This document shows, piece after piece, positions 1-8,727 of a stretch of DNA of 64,000 nucleotides (its first letter is position 1; every line of letters begins with the position of its first letter). This stretch comes from Cohnella sp. OV330. Its GTDB lineage: Bacteria; Bacillota; Bacilli; Paenibacillales; Paenibacillaceae. The DNA is taken from NCBI RefSeq assembly GCF_900112065.1, contig NZ_FOKE01000001.1:388828-452827 (forward strand), in the 5' to 3' direction. Below the pieces are notes generated by a model. The model saw only the letters and a program-made list of their open reading frames with translations. It was not told where the DNA came from and did no database searches. The position numbers and the translations under genes were made by a program.

Positions 1-74
1 CAACTACATGAACGCGGATACGGCCCAAGGTCAAGGATAACGGAGAGCACGGCTCGTATTTGGAAGCAAAATGA

Positions 75-103
75 AAGACGCCGGGCACCTTCCCCGGCGT
101 CTT
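75..103. terminator. Bidirectional-type terminator hairpin
   Basis: An 11-bp perfect stem (AAGACGCCGGG / CCCGGCGTCTT) with a short loop lies just downstream of the SRPBCC gene (minus strand). It probably also serves a gene entering from the left edge, whose last 12 codons may be the open frame ending with TAA at 38-40. The T-tract is short, so efficiency is uncertain. Confidence 0.7.
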
Positions 104-114
104 CTTCGCGATGC

Positions 115-540
115 TTAGTTTTGTTCGGTATAGGCTTTGAAATTATCCATAATCGCTTGCCAGCCTGCTTGCTGGAACTCGACGGGGTGGCTGCTGTCCG
201 CGTCGAACGTTTCAATGACCTTCGTCTCGTTCCCTTGATCGACGAATGCGATATCCACTCTTCTCTCGTCTCCGAGGGCATAGCCGATCGCCTCATGGTG
301 ATTCACGACGTCATACTCGCCGGCAAAATCAAAGCCCATGCTGCCATCCTTCGCTTCCATCCGTGTCGAAAACTTGCCGCCGACCCGCAGATCGTTTTCG
401 GCCCTTGGCGCATGCCAGTCCTCGGACGCTTGATTCCACTTCGTGATATGAACCGGCTCGGTCCAATAGCGCCATACCTTCTCGATAGGAGCTTGAATGA
501 CGGCTTGCACGGTTACTTTCGTCGGTTGATTCGTTTCCAT
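115..540 (-). CDS. SRPBCC (AHSA1-like) protein
   Basis: The 141-residue protein fits the size of single-domain START/Bet v1-like SRPBCC proteins of the AHSA1 type. The N-terminus VQAVIQAPIEKVWRYWTEP is the typical first strand and helix, and the C-terminal helix (GWQAIMDNFKAY) is where the family closes its hydrophobic pocket. These proteins bind hydrophobic ligands; the ligand here cannot be told from sequence. The gene lies 75 bp downstream of a sigma-factor gene on the same strand, so the two may share a transcript. The start ATG at 540 is preceded by GAGAGGTG. The family call is solid, the specific role unknown. Confidence 0.85.
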   Translation of the reverse strand: METNQPTKVTVQAVIQAPIEKVWRYWTEPVHITKWNQASEDWHAPRAENDLRVGGKFSTRMEAKDGSMGFDFAGEYDVVNHHEAIGYALGDERRVDIAFVDQGNETKVIETFDADSSHPVEFQQAGWQAIMDNFKAYTEQN

Positions 541-615
541 TTAAATGGACACCTCTCTCATGATATTCGTCGTTTGGTTGTTCTCAATGATATAGACGTA
601 GGCCGATGACCAAAT

Positions 616-1572
616 TCATCGGTCGATTCGCTCAGGCAGCCCAAATCTCGAAAATAATTTCGTATTGATAAAGTTTTGAACGTGCAGAATTTGATTTTCT
701 TTGGTTTCGATGACGTGGATGCCCCAAGGCACCAGGCCTGAGTCCTCTTTGCCCGGCATATACTGGGCCAGCGCCGGATAACCGCCATTCACCGTAACGG
801 GCACAAATCGCGAACCCTCGCAATGCCAGCGCGTAAGCGAATAGAAGGCAGACAAATCGTCCTTGCCGCGGATCCACATCTCAAAGGGCGGCATCGACAT
901 GCAGCCTTCCTCGTGGAACAACGCGACGAGCGCAGTAATATCGAATTGCTCGAAGGCTTCCACATACCGGGACAGCAGCTGCGGCTCCGGCTGAACGTCC
1001 ATGCTGCTGAGCTGATCGGAACGAAGCTGCGCCCGGTCCATCGTCTCTCGGGCTCGCTGCAAGGCGCTGTTCACCGCTGCGGGCGACATCGCCAACGTCT
1101 CCGCGATTTGCTTGGACGACCATTCGAATACATCCTTCAAAATGAGTACCGCGCGTTGACGCGGAGGCAAGGTCTGCAGGAGAGCGATGAAGCACAGTTG
1201 AAGCGTGTCTCTGCGGACGAGCCGATCCTCCGGATTGCCTCCAAAATCGGGAGACGGCCAGATCCAGGCGGCGGCCGGCTGCGTGTCGCGCGGCTCGACG
1301 ATAGCGGCGGCCGGGTCGAACAGATCGACGGGAAGCGCGCGGCGCTTGGATTGTCTCAGCTTGTCCAAGCACAGGTTGGACGCAATGCGGTAGACCCAAG
1401 TTTTGAACGAGGCGTCCTGTCTGAACGTACTCCAGCTCTGCCAGACCCGAATACTCGTCTCCTGAACGGCATCGTCCGCATCGTCCATGGAGCCCAGCAT
1501 CCGGTAACAGAACGAGGTTAAGCCCGGCTTCAAGCTTGCAAATAAAGGTTCGTCAAATGCGGTCTCGTTCAT
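616..1572 (-). CDS. RNA polymerase sigma-70 family factor with SnoaL-like C-terminus
   Basis: About 318 residues. Region 2 begins near residue 10 (SFCYRMLGSMDDADDAVQET, then TWVYRIASNLCLD). Region 4 lies near residues 130-185 (LPPRQRAVLILKDVF, then an HTH with PAAVNSALQRAR). A roughly 120-residue C-terminal SnoaL/NTF2-like domain follows (LLSRYVEAFEQFDITALVALF). This layout fits the large ECF-like factors of the TIGR02960 group, in which the C-terminal domain is thought to modulate activity; no anti-sigma gene is adjacent. The open frame extends upstream to 1692, but ATG 1572 is chosen because GGGAGG sits at the right distance from it. Confidence 0.88.
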   Translation of the reverse strand: MNETAFDEPLFASLKPGLTSFCYRMLGSMDDADDAVQETSIRVWQSWSTFRQDASFKTWVYRIASNLCLDKLRQSKRRALPVDLFDPAAAIVEPRDTQPAAAWIWPSPDFGGNPEDRLVRRDTLQLCFIALLQTLPPRQRAVLILKDVFEWSSKQIAETLAMSPAAVNSALQRARETMDRAQLRSDQLSSMDVQPEPQLLSRYVEAFEQFDITALVALFHEEGCMSMPPFEMWIRGKDDLSAFYSLTRWHCEGSRFVPVTVNGGYPALAQYMPGKEDSGLVPWGIHVIETKENQILHVQNFINTKLFSRFGLPERIDR

Positions 1573-1735
1573 CGCGGCCTCCCTTAACGATCTCCCCGAA
1601 GGGCTACCTTCAGTATAATTCAAGGGGGCGGAGAGGCTCAATTGAATTCGTAGGCGGGAGCTTGAGGCCTTTCCGTGCATCATTATTGACATAATCTTGT
1701 TCGAAGAGCCAAAAGCGGCCCTCTTTCATTTCAAT

Positions 1736-1948
1736 CTACAGAATCCTCAAAAAGTTCTCCTTCACCCTCAACTCCACACAAGACCTTAAGTACCTCCCGC
1801 CAATCACTTCAATTGACAATTCGTCGTAGCTAATAATATGCGTTGATGCTTCCAAGTCGCCTTGAATCCAGATTTCAACCATTTTTTCGTTTTGAATGCA
1901 TGATTCGAGTTTCTCGTTCGTTGTGAGGGGTATATACCGTTTTAACAT
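1736..1948 (-). CDS. Small protein of unknown function
   Basis: Seventy codons beginning MLKRYIPLTTNEKLESC. No family recognised. The sequence is acidic with alternating hydrophobic residues (ELSIEVIGGRYLRSCVELRV), suggesting a small beta-rich cytoplasmic fold. The ATG at 1948 is preceded by a very strong AAAGGAGGA site, which is the main support for the gene and for choosing this start over the longer frame to 2011. A long inverted repeat with a T-tract lies immediately upstream. Confidence 0.6.
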   Translation of the reverse strand: MLKRYIPLTTNEKLESCIQNEKMVEIWIQGDLEASTHIISYDELSIEVIGGRYLRSCVELRVKENFLRIL

Positions 1949-1975
1949 TAATGAATCCTCCTTTGATTGAACGTC

Positions 1976-2025
1976 AAAAAGCACGCGTAAATAGAGAGGA
2001 CTGGGCCTCATCTGAATACGCGTGC
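1976..2025 (-). terminator. Inverted repeat plus T-tract upstream of small gene
   Basis: GCACGCGTA (1981-1989) pairs with TACGCGTGC (2017-2025). On the minus strand the second arm is followed by TTTTT (1976-1980), the layout of an intrinsic terminator. It stands about 30 bp upstream of the start of the 70-codon gene, so it either ends a transcript from the right or acts as a leader attenuator. The 27-base loop is long for a plain terminator. Confidence 0.5.
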
Positions 2026-2199
2026 TTCGCGTTGAATTACAGGATAATCTTAACTCATTTCCTGTGAATTTACAAAGGCTTTAACTTATTGTATTCCCGC
2101 TACACCGTACTGAACTTGTTTGTTTTGCCTTCTCAAAGTACTCTCTCGGATTACCGTTCTATTCTAGGATGTGCCTGACATTTAAATGTAAGATACCGC

Positions 2200-2319
2200 T
2201 TATTCACAAGCCTCAATTGATGCCGTGAACGAACAGTAGCAAATCGAGTTTGTTGACGACAAAACTTTCTTCATCCCGTCTACTTTTCGCTTCTGACGTA
2301 ACGGTTGTACGAATTCCAT
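2200..2319 (-). pseudogene. Tyrosine recombinase (integrase) N-terminal remnant
   Basis: A 39-codon frame starts MEFVQPLRQKRKVDGMKKVL. This closely resembles the opening of XerC/phage-type tyrosine recombinases, where a similar stretch precedes the catalytic-core region. The following residues (SSTNSICYCSF) no longer fit the family and a TAA ends the frame, so the catalytic domain is gone. The stub lies at the left edge of the AT-richer accessory region, as expected of a decayed mobile-element integrase. It is too short for certainty. The rest of the stretch 2026-2511 shows no gene. Confidence 0.55.
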
Positions 2320-2511
2320 GCTCTCAACTCCCCATTTTTCATAAAGCCAGCAGCACAGTAGCATATGTCCACTTAGGATGTCCAGCCCGGCTTTAAAACA
2401 ACAGAAAGAGCCGAGGACCCTTGATGCACTTGGGTTTCAGCTCATTCTACCATTTGACAAAATGTGAATATGTCAACTTCTAATTTTTCTTGGCAAGCAA
2501 CGTAGTGGTCA

Positions 2512-3473
2512 TTAAATCGCGTCTTGCATTACAACTTCTTGAACTCTATTGATTATTGTATGCCCGATCCATATCCTAAATTCTTCTCTTTTCTCGTCAT
2601 TCCAGCGACCTTCATCTCGCGCTTGTAAATAAGCTGCTAATAGATCGGGAAGAACTTTTGTGTAAACCAGGTAAGTTAACATTACCTTCCGATGTTCATC
2701 CATAAACCTATTTGCAAATACACCTTCATATTCATAATCCTTTAGCTCCACATTCCCCGATTCCCCGATTGTTAGTGGTAATCTTTCTTGATTGTATTGT
2801 ATGCATAAACTGAGCGCCTTGAACGGATCACCAGTAAACAAGAATGCAAGGGTTCCTAGAAGAGCTGCAATTCTCTCTCCGTCGCCAGACAATCGGTGGA
2901 CAGCATCTTGGGTTGTACCGTTAAATCCTGTCCATGACCGTATCCTGATATTGGCGTTTAATCTACCATCTTCTCTAGTAAAACAGTTCAACAACCAATA
3001 AAATAAATCCCTGCTCAATCTAAAATCTGCAGGATATACTTCCACATTTCCCCATTGATCAGCAGGAAATAGATCATCGCAGAAGACATTGATTTTTGCA
3101 CTTGACGGCATCAAAGGTGCAGCGTAAACCCCTTCTCCCTTTTGAAAGAAAATTGTGTTCACTGCAGTGACATTAACTCGATCCAATTTATTGGGAAGTA
3201 GTACTCCATTTGAGAACCACTTATCTCTTTGTTTCTTGCGTTCATTGTAACCTTGTGCATAAAGTAGCTTACTCCTTCTTGTGTTCCAGCAGTAAGCTGA
3301 CTTACTTGCATTTGAAAATTCGGTATTTCTCTCCAACCTTTTTCTAAGAGTTCTTCTTCTGGCCAATCATCATGATTAACTGCTTGATCTAGAACTCTTG
3401 AATTCTCAAGCAAGCTCTGCAATGCTGTAAGAGAATTTACGTCAGAAAACTTGACCACTTGTAGTTGAAACAC
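2512..3473 (-). pseudogene. Unknown protein, frameshifted; third gene of three-gene operon
   Basis: Two overlapping frames make one protein of about 320 residues. It begins with GTG 3473 (VFQLQVVKFSDVNSLTALQ), preceded by AAAAGGAG, one base after the TAA of the previous gene. The frame stays natural to about VSQLTAGTQEG and then must switch near 3265-3280 into the frame reading SKLLYAQGYNERKKQRDKWF, which runs to 2512. The shift equals loss of one base. No family is recognised. The C-terminal part is helical and rich in Trp/Arg/Asp, with no membrane segment. It may be a true pseudogene or a sequencing error; no canonical slippery heptamer is seen. Confidence 0.6.
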
Positions 3474-3474
3474 T

Positions 3475-4170
3475 TTAATTCTCCTTTTCCAAGTGCACAT
3501 CTAGTTTTTCTATTTCAACCGCTACCGCTAACTTTAATAAGCAGATTAACAAAAAGTTCAAAAGGTTATTTCCTCTATATACTCTAAACTCTGGTACAAA
3601 AGCACCTCGATTGACTGAAGTATTTTTAATAGTAAAGTAAAAGTTATGAGTCATGGAAACTTCATTTTGTAAGCTACCGATTAATGGGCCAATGTTTATC
3701 AAGAGATTTTGATTGGCTTTCTCCATATAATCTTGATCTACTTCACAATCAACTTTAAAAATGTTGTTCCAATGGAGCACTATCAGATGCGATACTCTGG
3801 CAGCCGTAACTATTCTCCAAAAGTTGTTTTTATAATCAATATCGATCTTAAGTACTAACTTTTTGAGACTTCCTGTATTTGCATTATACATTATCTCATT
3901 CTTACCAATTTTATTCAATGGGTCGCTAACTTTTAGCAGGACTTTTACAGGCCTTTTAAATTTAGACCAAATTTTTCCAAATATGTTGAGCAAGGCCACA
4001 ATTACAGCCACGTTAATTGCGGCTTCAACAGTTTCGGGATTTTTAGAGTGTATGGTCCAATGGAAGTGTTTGGCCAATAAACTATAGGGATGAAAGTTGA
4101 GAACCCAAACAAAGAAGAGGGCAAGTGGAGTGATAAGTACTGAAAGCAGAAACTTTATTGTCTTAATCAT
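3475..4170 (-). CDS. Unknown membrane protein, second gene of three-gene operon
   Basis: 231 residues. An N-terminal hydrophobic segment (about residues 5-27, FLLSVLITPLALFFVWVLNF) and a second near 50-66 (AAINVAVIVALLNIF) anchor it. A basic stretch follows, then a soluble domain of about 110 residues, and a further hydrophobic stretch near the C-terminus (LLNFLLICLLKLAVAV). Its ATG overlaps the TGA of the upstream gene (ATGA), so translation is probably coupled. Base composition is clearly AT-richer than the flanking Spo0E pair. No family recognised; the context next to restriction genes makes a defence role possible but unproven. Confidence 0.7.
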   Translation of the reverse strand: MIKTIKFLLSVLITPLALFFVWVLNFHPYSLLAKHFHWTIHSKNPETVEAAINVAVIVALLNIFGKIWSKFKRPVKVLLKVSDPLNKIGKNEIMYNANTGSLKKLVLKIDIDYKNNFWRIVTAARVSHLIVLHWNNIFKVDCEVDQDYMEKANQNLLINIGPLIGSLQNEVSMTHNFYFTIKNTSVNRGAFVPEFRVYRGNNLLNFLLICLLKLAVAVEIEKLDVHLEKEN

Positions 4171-4703
4171 TGACGACTTTGCACCTCATCAACGAATGAA
4201 GTGAGCAAACCGCCAAGTTCATTAATTTCATGTTCATCTTCGATATCAATAATACCGTTATTATAAAGAGTGTAGCCATTCCCTTGGTAGCTAAGAAAAA
4301 ATAATTTGCGAGGTATGGAGTGTAAGTCTTTGTTGTATTGATCAAACTGTTCCTTGATTACGGACAAGTTATTGTCATTTATGGATTCATTTGACACCAA
4401 TTCAAACTTCCTGTTAAACAGCTCCTGATCTTCTTCATTCAACGGAGGATCAAACTCGACGCTTTTCACCTTAAAATTATAGTCAAGCAGTTTTTTAATA
4501 ATTGCAAAGAAATCATTCGGTGGCAATGTGAATTGCTCCATACCTAATGCATCAGCCTTATTAATCAAGTCGAAGTAACTATTTGGTTTGTTGTAGTTAT
4601 ACTTGCTTATGAGGAAGTTGGACGAATTAAAAAAGTGCTCCAACTCATAAGGGATTGTTTTACCATTTGGATTTGTAAATATCTTTCCAAGCTCGTTATT
4701 CAT
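4167..4703 (-). CDS. Unknown cytoplasmic protein, first gene of three-gene operon
   Basis: About 178 residues beginning MNNELGKIFTNPNGKTIPYE; no signal or membrane segment. It is acidic and Asn/Asp-rich, with a helical middle (residues about 60-115) and a C-terminus containing SYQGNGYTLYNNGIIDIEDE. The start ATG 4703 follows TGGGGTG; a GTG at 4715 is an alternative. It ends in a four-base overlap with the membrane protein gene. No homologous family is recognised. Low GC and a strict operon layout suggest it was acquired together with its two partners. Confidence 0.65.
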   Translation of the reverse strand: MNNELGKIFTNPNGKTIPYELEHFFNSSNFLISKYNYNKPNSYFDLINKADALGMEQFTLPPNDFFAIIKKLLDYNFKVKSVEFDPPLNEEDQELFNRKFELVSNESINDNNLSVIKEQFDQYNKDLHSIPRKLFFLSYQGNGYTLYNNGIIDIEDEHEINELGGLLTSFVDEVQSRQ

Positions 4704-4907
4704 AAGACACCCCACAGAGACTTCTAATTCAATAATACTAATGATGGTTAATTTAAACTATAGCAAAGAGAGTCGTAATATGAGTTATTGTGTCGCAATG
4801 TGTCGAATCTGCGAATTGACACAATATACTTAATTTATGCTATTGCAAAGACGATTATCCCCAACTAAAGCCCCCAATGGGTGGCTTCTGTAAGTATCAA
4901 TGTTCAG

Positions 4908-5195
4908 CTACGGACGTACATCAGCCATCAGCGCCGAAGCCAACTGAGCACCATCCTTCACGCCCTCCATATACAGAAGCTCATTCTCGAGTGCTCTCCT
5001 GAAGAAATGGAGATCTTCCCATACCATATATCTGGCCAACTGTACCGCATCCATGCCGCCGTACAAAGACGCGAATGCCTTCTGCTCCTCGACGCGTGCC
5101 TGTTGTAGTTCCGGATCTGTATCGCTGCGGACAGCGACCTCATCGAGCCGCTGCTGCATGGCATTTCGAAACCATGCCGGAACCTCCATACCCAT
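4908..5195 (-). CDS. Small protein of unknown function near Spo0E-like gene
   Basis: 95 residues, starting MGMEVPAWFRNAMQQRLDE, predicted mostly helical and acidic. The ATG at 5195 is preceded by GGAGAGG; ATG 5189 is an alternative. It is 20 bp downstream of the Spo0E-like gene and most likely cotranscribed. Its GC content is visibly higher than that of the unknown operon before it and the restriction genes after it, so this pair looks like native chromosome between imported pieces. No function recognised. Confidence 0.6.
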   Translation of the reverse strand: MGMEVPAWFRNAMQQRLDEVAVRSDTDPELQQARVEEQKAFASLYGGMDAVQLARYMVWEDLHFFRRALENELLYMEGVKDGAQLASALMADVRP

Positions 5196-5215
5196 CTTCC
5201 TCTCCGAACTTCAAT

Positions 5216-5404
5216 TTATTTGCGCAGTCGTTCTTCACGCCCAGCCTTCCTCTTATGCAATTGAACGATCAGCTCGTCCACCTTCCGACTCTGCGCCTGC
5301 ACCGCTTCATTCATATACAATGGTATCCCCTGCTCCAACGAACGCCGCCCTACCTCGTTTAACTTTCGCTTTTCCTCCTCATACTGATGGAGTAAGTGAA
5401 GCAT
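5216..5404 (-). CDS. Spo0E-like aspartyl-phosphate phosphatase
   Basis: 62 residues, the usual length of Spo0E-family proteins, with two predicted helices. The first covers LLHQYEEEKRKLNEVGRR and the second QAQSRKVDELIVQLHKR. The second holds the family signature SxxxD (SRKVD). In bacilli such proteins dephosphorylate Spo0A~P and so delay sporulation. The start ATG 5404 follows GGGAGGG. The family is assigned from length, helix layout and signature; the target is inferred. Confidence 0.7.
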   Translation of the reverse strand: MLHLLHQYEEEKRKLNEVGRRSLEQGIPLYMNEAVQAQSRKVDELIVQLHKRKAGREERLRK

Positions 5405-5588
5405 GGTGGCCCTCCCTATGACTAAAATTATAAGCGGAATAAGTGCTGTTTTAATTCGGTACCCGCATTAAACGAAATAAACCATTATCGACGCTCAGTA
5501 CACGGACCATATAACGGTGACGTGTAGTTCCTCTCTCGGCAAGATAAGTTAAGGCATTTCGCAATAAATGTAATTTAAATACACTTTG

Positions 5589-5617
5589 TTGAATACTTTA
5601 TCTGTTGTGGTTAGTAT
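5589..5617 (+). promoter_or_regulatory. Sigma-A-type promoter for XRE gene
   Basis: TTGAAT (5589-5594) and TAGTAT (5612-5617) are separated by exactly 17 bases, 37 bp upstream of the TTG start of the XRE regulator. The match is good for a vegetative promoter. Confidence 0.6.
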
Positions 5618-5653
5618 AGCAAATTGATAATGGACAGAAAAGGAGTAATTTCC

Positions 5654-5902
5654 TTGAACGATAACCCCATTATCATTAAGCAAATCATTGGAAAAACCGT
5701 AAAGGCACTCAGAATAAAGCAAGGCATGAGCCAAGAGGATCTAGCGCAGGAATGCGATGTGGATCGATCTTATATCTCCATGATTGAGGTCGGCAGAAAT
5801 GAGCCTTCAGTAACGAAGATTTTCGACCTTTGTAAAGGTCTAAAGATAAAGCCTTCAGATTTTTTCAAAATGATCGAAGGCGAATACGAACGAGAACAAT
5901 AA
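5654..5902 (+). CDS. XRE-family HTH regulator
   Basis: 82 residues, almost entirely one Cro/C1-type HTH: LRIKQGMSQEDLAQECDVD, then SYISMIEVGRNEPSVTKIFD, ending PSDFFKMIEGEYE. The start TTG 5654 follows AGGAG at a normal distance, which is why it is preferred over the in-frame ATG at 5630. A good promoter stands upstream and a strong terminator right after the stop. It converges on the restriction operon. Its size and fold match the C (controller) proteins of restriction-modification systems, so it may control the neighbouring operon; this is inferred from position. Confidence 0.85.
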   Translation: MNDNPIIIKQIIGKTVKALRIKQGMSQEDLAQECDVDRSYISMIEVGRNEPSVTKIFDLCKGLKIKPSDFFKMIEGEYEREQ

Positions 5903-5903
5903 T

Positions 5904-5930
5904 AGAGCTGAGACGACTCAGCTCTGTTAT
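5904..5930 (+). terminator. Terminator after XRE gene
   Basis: A perfect 9-bp stem AGAGCTGAG / CTCAGCTCT with loop ACGA starts two bases after the stop codon and is followed by GTTATTT. Confidence 0.8.
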
Positions 5931-6111
5931 TTAATGTCCTATATTATCTATAAATTTTTTTTAATGTTATTCCTCGTAGGTTTTTGTCGATTTTGGAACA
6001 CTTACATCCTTCACCATTAACTATCGTTCAATTTCTCTTTGAAAAATTTTTTTGTATAGTTTCAAGGCAGACGGTTCACAACCTGCCATAGTGCTGGAGA
6101 TTCGGCTAATT

Positions 6112-8727
6112 TCAAGCACCTGTACTGTCTGACAATACACTCTCGAATGCCTTTGAGAATTCGGTCATCCTGTTCTGCTGGTTGTAAAATGGGAAGCCCC
6201 AAACGAAATACTTGTTGTCATCCGCGAAGGTCTTCTTAGGAATTCCCCGGTTTTCAATTTGCAATAGAAAGTCCTCCTTCCATTTGTCCTGAGCGATTAG
6301 GTGATTGCCTTTCGGTTCCACGAAAATCTGGTACTGCTCAAAGCCGGTTGCGTTTCGCTTGCACAGGAACATTAGGTAGTCCGGTTCAAAGCGCTCGCCC
6401 CCGTTAAACGAATACAAAACAAGCTGTCGTTCGTTTCGTACAAGATAGACTTTTTCATATTCTTTCTTCAGTTCTTCTACATAGGTAGAGAAATACGCTA
6501 CGAATGCTTTTTCCTCAGTCGTACCAAAGTTGTCATTAAAAATAAACCAATCCATGTCTCGAAGGTTGACTTTCCATTCAGGGCGAATTGAGGGTGCATT
6601 CTGCGAAATACCCACGCCCTCGCCGTGTGGGTCAGTAATGTGAATCGTTTTATTGCGAAACACTTCGTTGATTTTCTTGTCCGTGAAGTCTGTAGTGCCC
6701 TCATATGTTTCCTTGATTGACGAAATTCCGCCCCCGATTTTCGTTAAAACGGACATACAGGCTAAAAAAAGCGTTTCCGGACTTGGTGTTTCGTTACGAC
6801 TCTCAATGAGCATTTTCACACCGCCGAGGTAGGAAGCGTCAATAATAAACTCCCGCAACGATTTGAGGTTTGGAAAGTAGCTTCGCAAAACGTTGAATTT
6901 GAAAACATCTATACGACGCATCGCGCTATGGACTATTGAGTAGTTATACTCGGCAATCTTCCCGATTGTAGTCCTATGTGTGTGTGTTTTTACAGTTGTG
7001 TTCGTGTGGGCGTTCATCATCATTGTATCCATCGTCGTTTTGCCCGTGTCTACGGTGACGGTATATTCCTTGTCGCGCATAGACGGCAATAATTCTACGA
7101 TGTCCCTACGGCTTTTAAGCTCGCGCCTGTTTAGGAATACGATTCCTGTTTTATAAATATCATCCTGTTTGAAGGAGTCTTTTAGCAAATAATGTATTTC
7201 CGTTTGGCTCTCAGGCATGATACCCGAGGCAATTAGAGCTTTGTTTAACTCGTCAATGTAACGACTGTCATATTGGCAATGGTAGTACAACTCCTCACAG
7301 ACACGGAGAGGGTTGTCGATATCACTGTCATACTTTCGCTTGTATTTCTCGTCATCCTCATTAATAACATACGGGCAATACCTCGCTCCACGCCCAATAA
7401 GCTGTGCCTCAGCGATGGTCGCAGAGCCGGGCTTACCTTTGGAAGCGTCGCGGGTTTCGTAAAGGCGCACGATATCAAAGAGGTTCAGGACATCCCAACC
7501 CTCGTCCAACTTCTTGACCTCAAAAATTGCTCTGTACGGGTTATCTCGACTTTCGAGAGAATTAAGGATAATTTGATTCTCGATTGCTTCCTTGTCGTCA
7601 TTTACAGAAATGCAGTGATCCGGACTAAATTCTTCCTTTAATTCCTGTGCAAGCTCAACAAAATCGATGTCTTTAGAGAAAAAGTAGTCTGTCATTCGCT
7701 TAACTTCGGCAAGCGGTGACGAAGTTACAATGCGCTCCAAGATGCTACCAGACAGCGTCCGCATCATTTCGTAAAATGTCTGTTCAAAGTCCTTGCTCTC
7801 GGCGATTGTTTTTGCTTTAAACAACACTACCGGTTTAATATAAATTCGATGGTCTTGAAAAACCTTCAAACGGTATTGGCTGAACATCAAAGCCTGCAAA
7901 GCTCGGTCGGTATAGCTAATATCGGCTCGGATTGCTCGAACCTGCTTTGAATATTTCTCCTCACGGAATTTACGGAGTGGGTAGTCAAAGATAATTTTGT
8001 TTTCATATTCCCTCAAAATATATGGATTCTGCAGATCGCAGGTTGCAGTGAATTCAAGCAGAATGTTATCTCGATTGGCGGAGAAAATGCGGTGAACCGT
8101 CGTTTCCCAGCTTTGCGTTGACGTTTCCTCATTTTTATCCACTTTGCCACGCCGTGTGTCCACATTGAGATGGTGTGCTTCATCGGCAATTAGCACTGTT
8201 TTACTGTCGGTGAAATCATCGAAGGACGGCGAGTTTTCTTTCGGGAACCACATATCCGAGTGAAGCCCCTGCGTAGTCGTGAAGCAGATGTTGATTGCAT
8301 CCGGATTTGCGCCTTGGAAATTGCTTACCTCATTGACTTTGACAGTTTCGCCACCAATAACAATTTGCTCAGAAAACAGATACTTTGCCGAAGCAGCATT
8401 TAAAAAGTTGTCTTTTGTCTTCTTTACAATATTGTCGAGATTTACAAAAAAGAGGAAATTGCGATACCCGTGCCGGTAAAGGTACACAATCAGCCCCGCC
8501 ATGATGAGCGTCTTGCCACTTCCAGTCGCCATGTGGAACAACACTTGCGTTGGATTGGGGCATTTGTCACTCTCATAAAACGTGATAAAGTTTCGGAAGG
8601 CATCAATCTGATAAGGGCGCAGCTCGAATGCTGAATTCAGATTGTCAGAGATAACATCTGGCAATTCCTTATAAGCAATCGGTGAAAAGTCGCGGATAGA
8701 GTCAATTTGCTGAAAAAGAAACATCAC
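6112..8727 (-). CDS. Type III restriction endonuclease Res subunit
   Basis: 871 residues, close to the usual size of Res subunits. The superfamily 2 helicase core is complete: Walker A ATGSGKT at 67-73, DEAH box at 182-185, TAT motif near 227-229, motif V region EVKKLDEGWDV near 403 and motif VI QLIGRGAR at 442-449. The C-terminal nuclease has the family's D...EPKG pattern (FEPDYL near 780, FVEPKGNH near 803). Res translocates along DNA and cuts beside the Mod recognition site. Its start overlaps the Mod stop by four bases. All motifs are intact, so it should be active. Confidence 0.93.
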   Translation of the reverse strand: MMFLFQQIDSIRDFSPIAYKELPDVISDNLNSAFELRPYQIDAFRNFITFYESDKCPNPTQVLFHMATGSGKTLIMAGLIVYLYRHGYRNFLFFVNLDNIVKKTKDNFLNAASAKYLFSEQIVIGGETVKVNEVSNFQGANPDAINICFTTTQGLHSDMWFPKENSPSFDDFTDSKTVLIADEAHHLNVDTRRGKVDKNEETSTQSWETTVHRIFSANRDNILLEFTATCDLQNPYILREYENKIIFDYPLRKFREEKYSKQVRAIRADISYTDRALQALMFSQYRLKVFQDHRIYIKPVVLFKAKTIAESKDFEQTFYEMMRTLSGSILERIVTSSPLAEVKRMTDYFFSKDIDFVELAQELKEEFSPDHCISVNDDKEAIENQIILNSLESRDNPYRAIFEVKKLDEGWDVLNLFDIVRLYETRDASKGKPGSATIAEAQLIGRGARYCPYVINEDDEKYKRKYDSDIDNPLRVCEELYYHCQYDSRYIDELNKALIASGIMPESQTEIHYLLKDSFKQDDIYKTGIVFLNRRELKSRRDIVELLPSMRDKEYTVTVDTGKTTMDTMMMNAHTNTTVKTHTHRTTIGKIAEYNYSIVHSAMRRIDVFKFNVLRSYFPNLKSLREFIIDASYLGGVKMLIESRNETPSPETLFLACMSVLTKIGGGISSIKETYEGTTDFTDKKINEVFRNKTIHITDPHGEGVGISQNAPSIRPEWKVNLRDMDWFIFNDNFGTTEEKAFVAYFSTYVEELKKEYEKVYLVRNERQLVLYSFNGGERFEPDYLMFLCKRNATGFEQYQIFVEPKGNHLIAQDKWKEDFLLQIENRGIPKKTFADDNKYFVWGFPFYNQQNRMTEFSKAFESVLSDSTGA

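Noticed and set aside
2..40. Open frame of 12 codons ending at TAA 38-40, possibly the tail of a gene entering from the left
   Set aside because: Too short to recognise; only the following terminator supports it.
3159..3366. Programmed -1 ribosomal frameshift in the unknown operon
   Set aside because: No X-XXY-YYZ heptamer in frame was found in the overlap; a simple indel is more likely.
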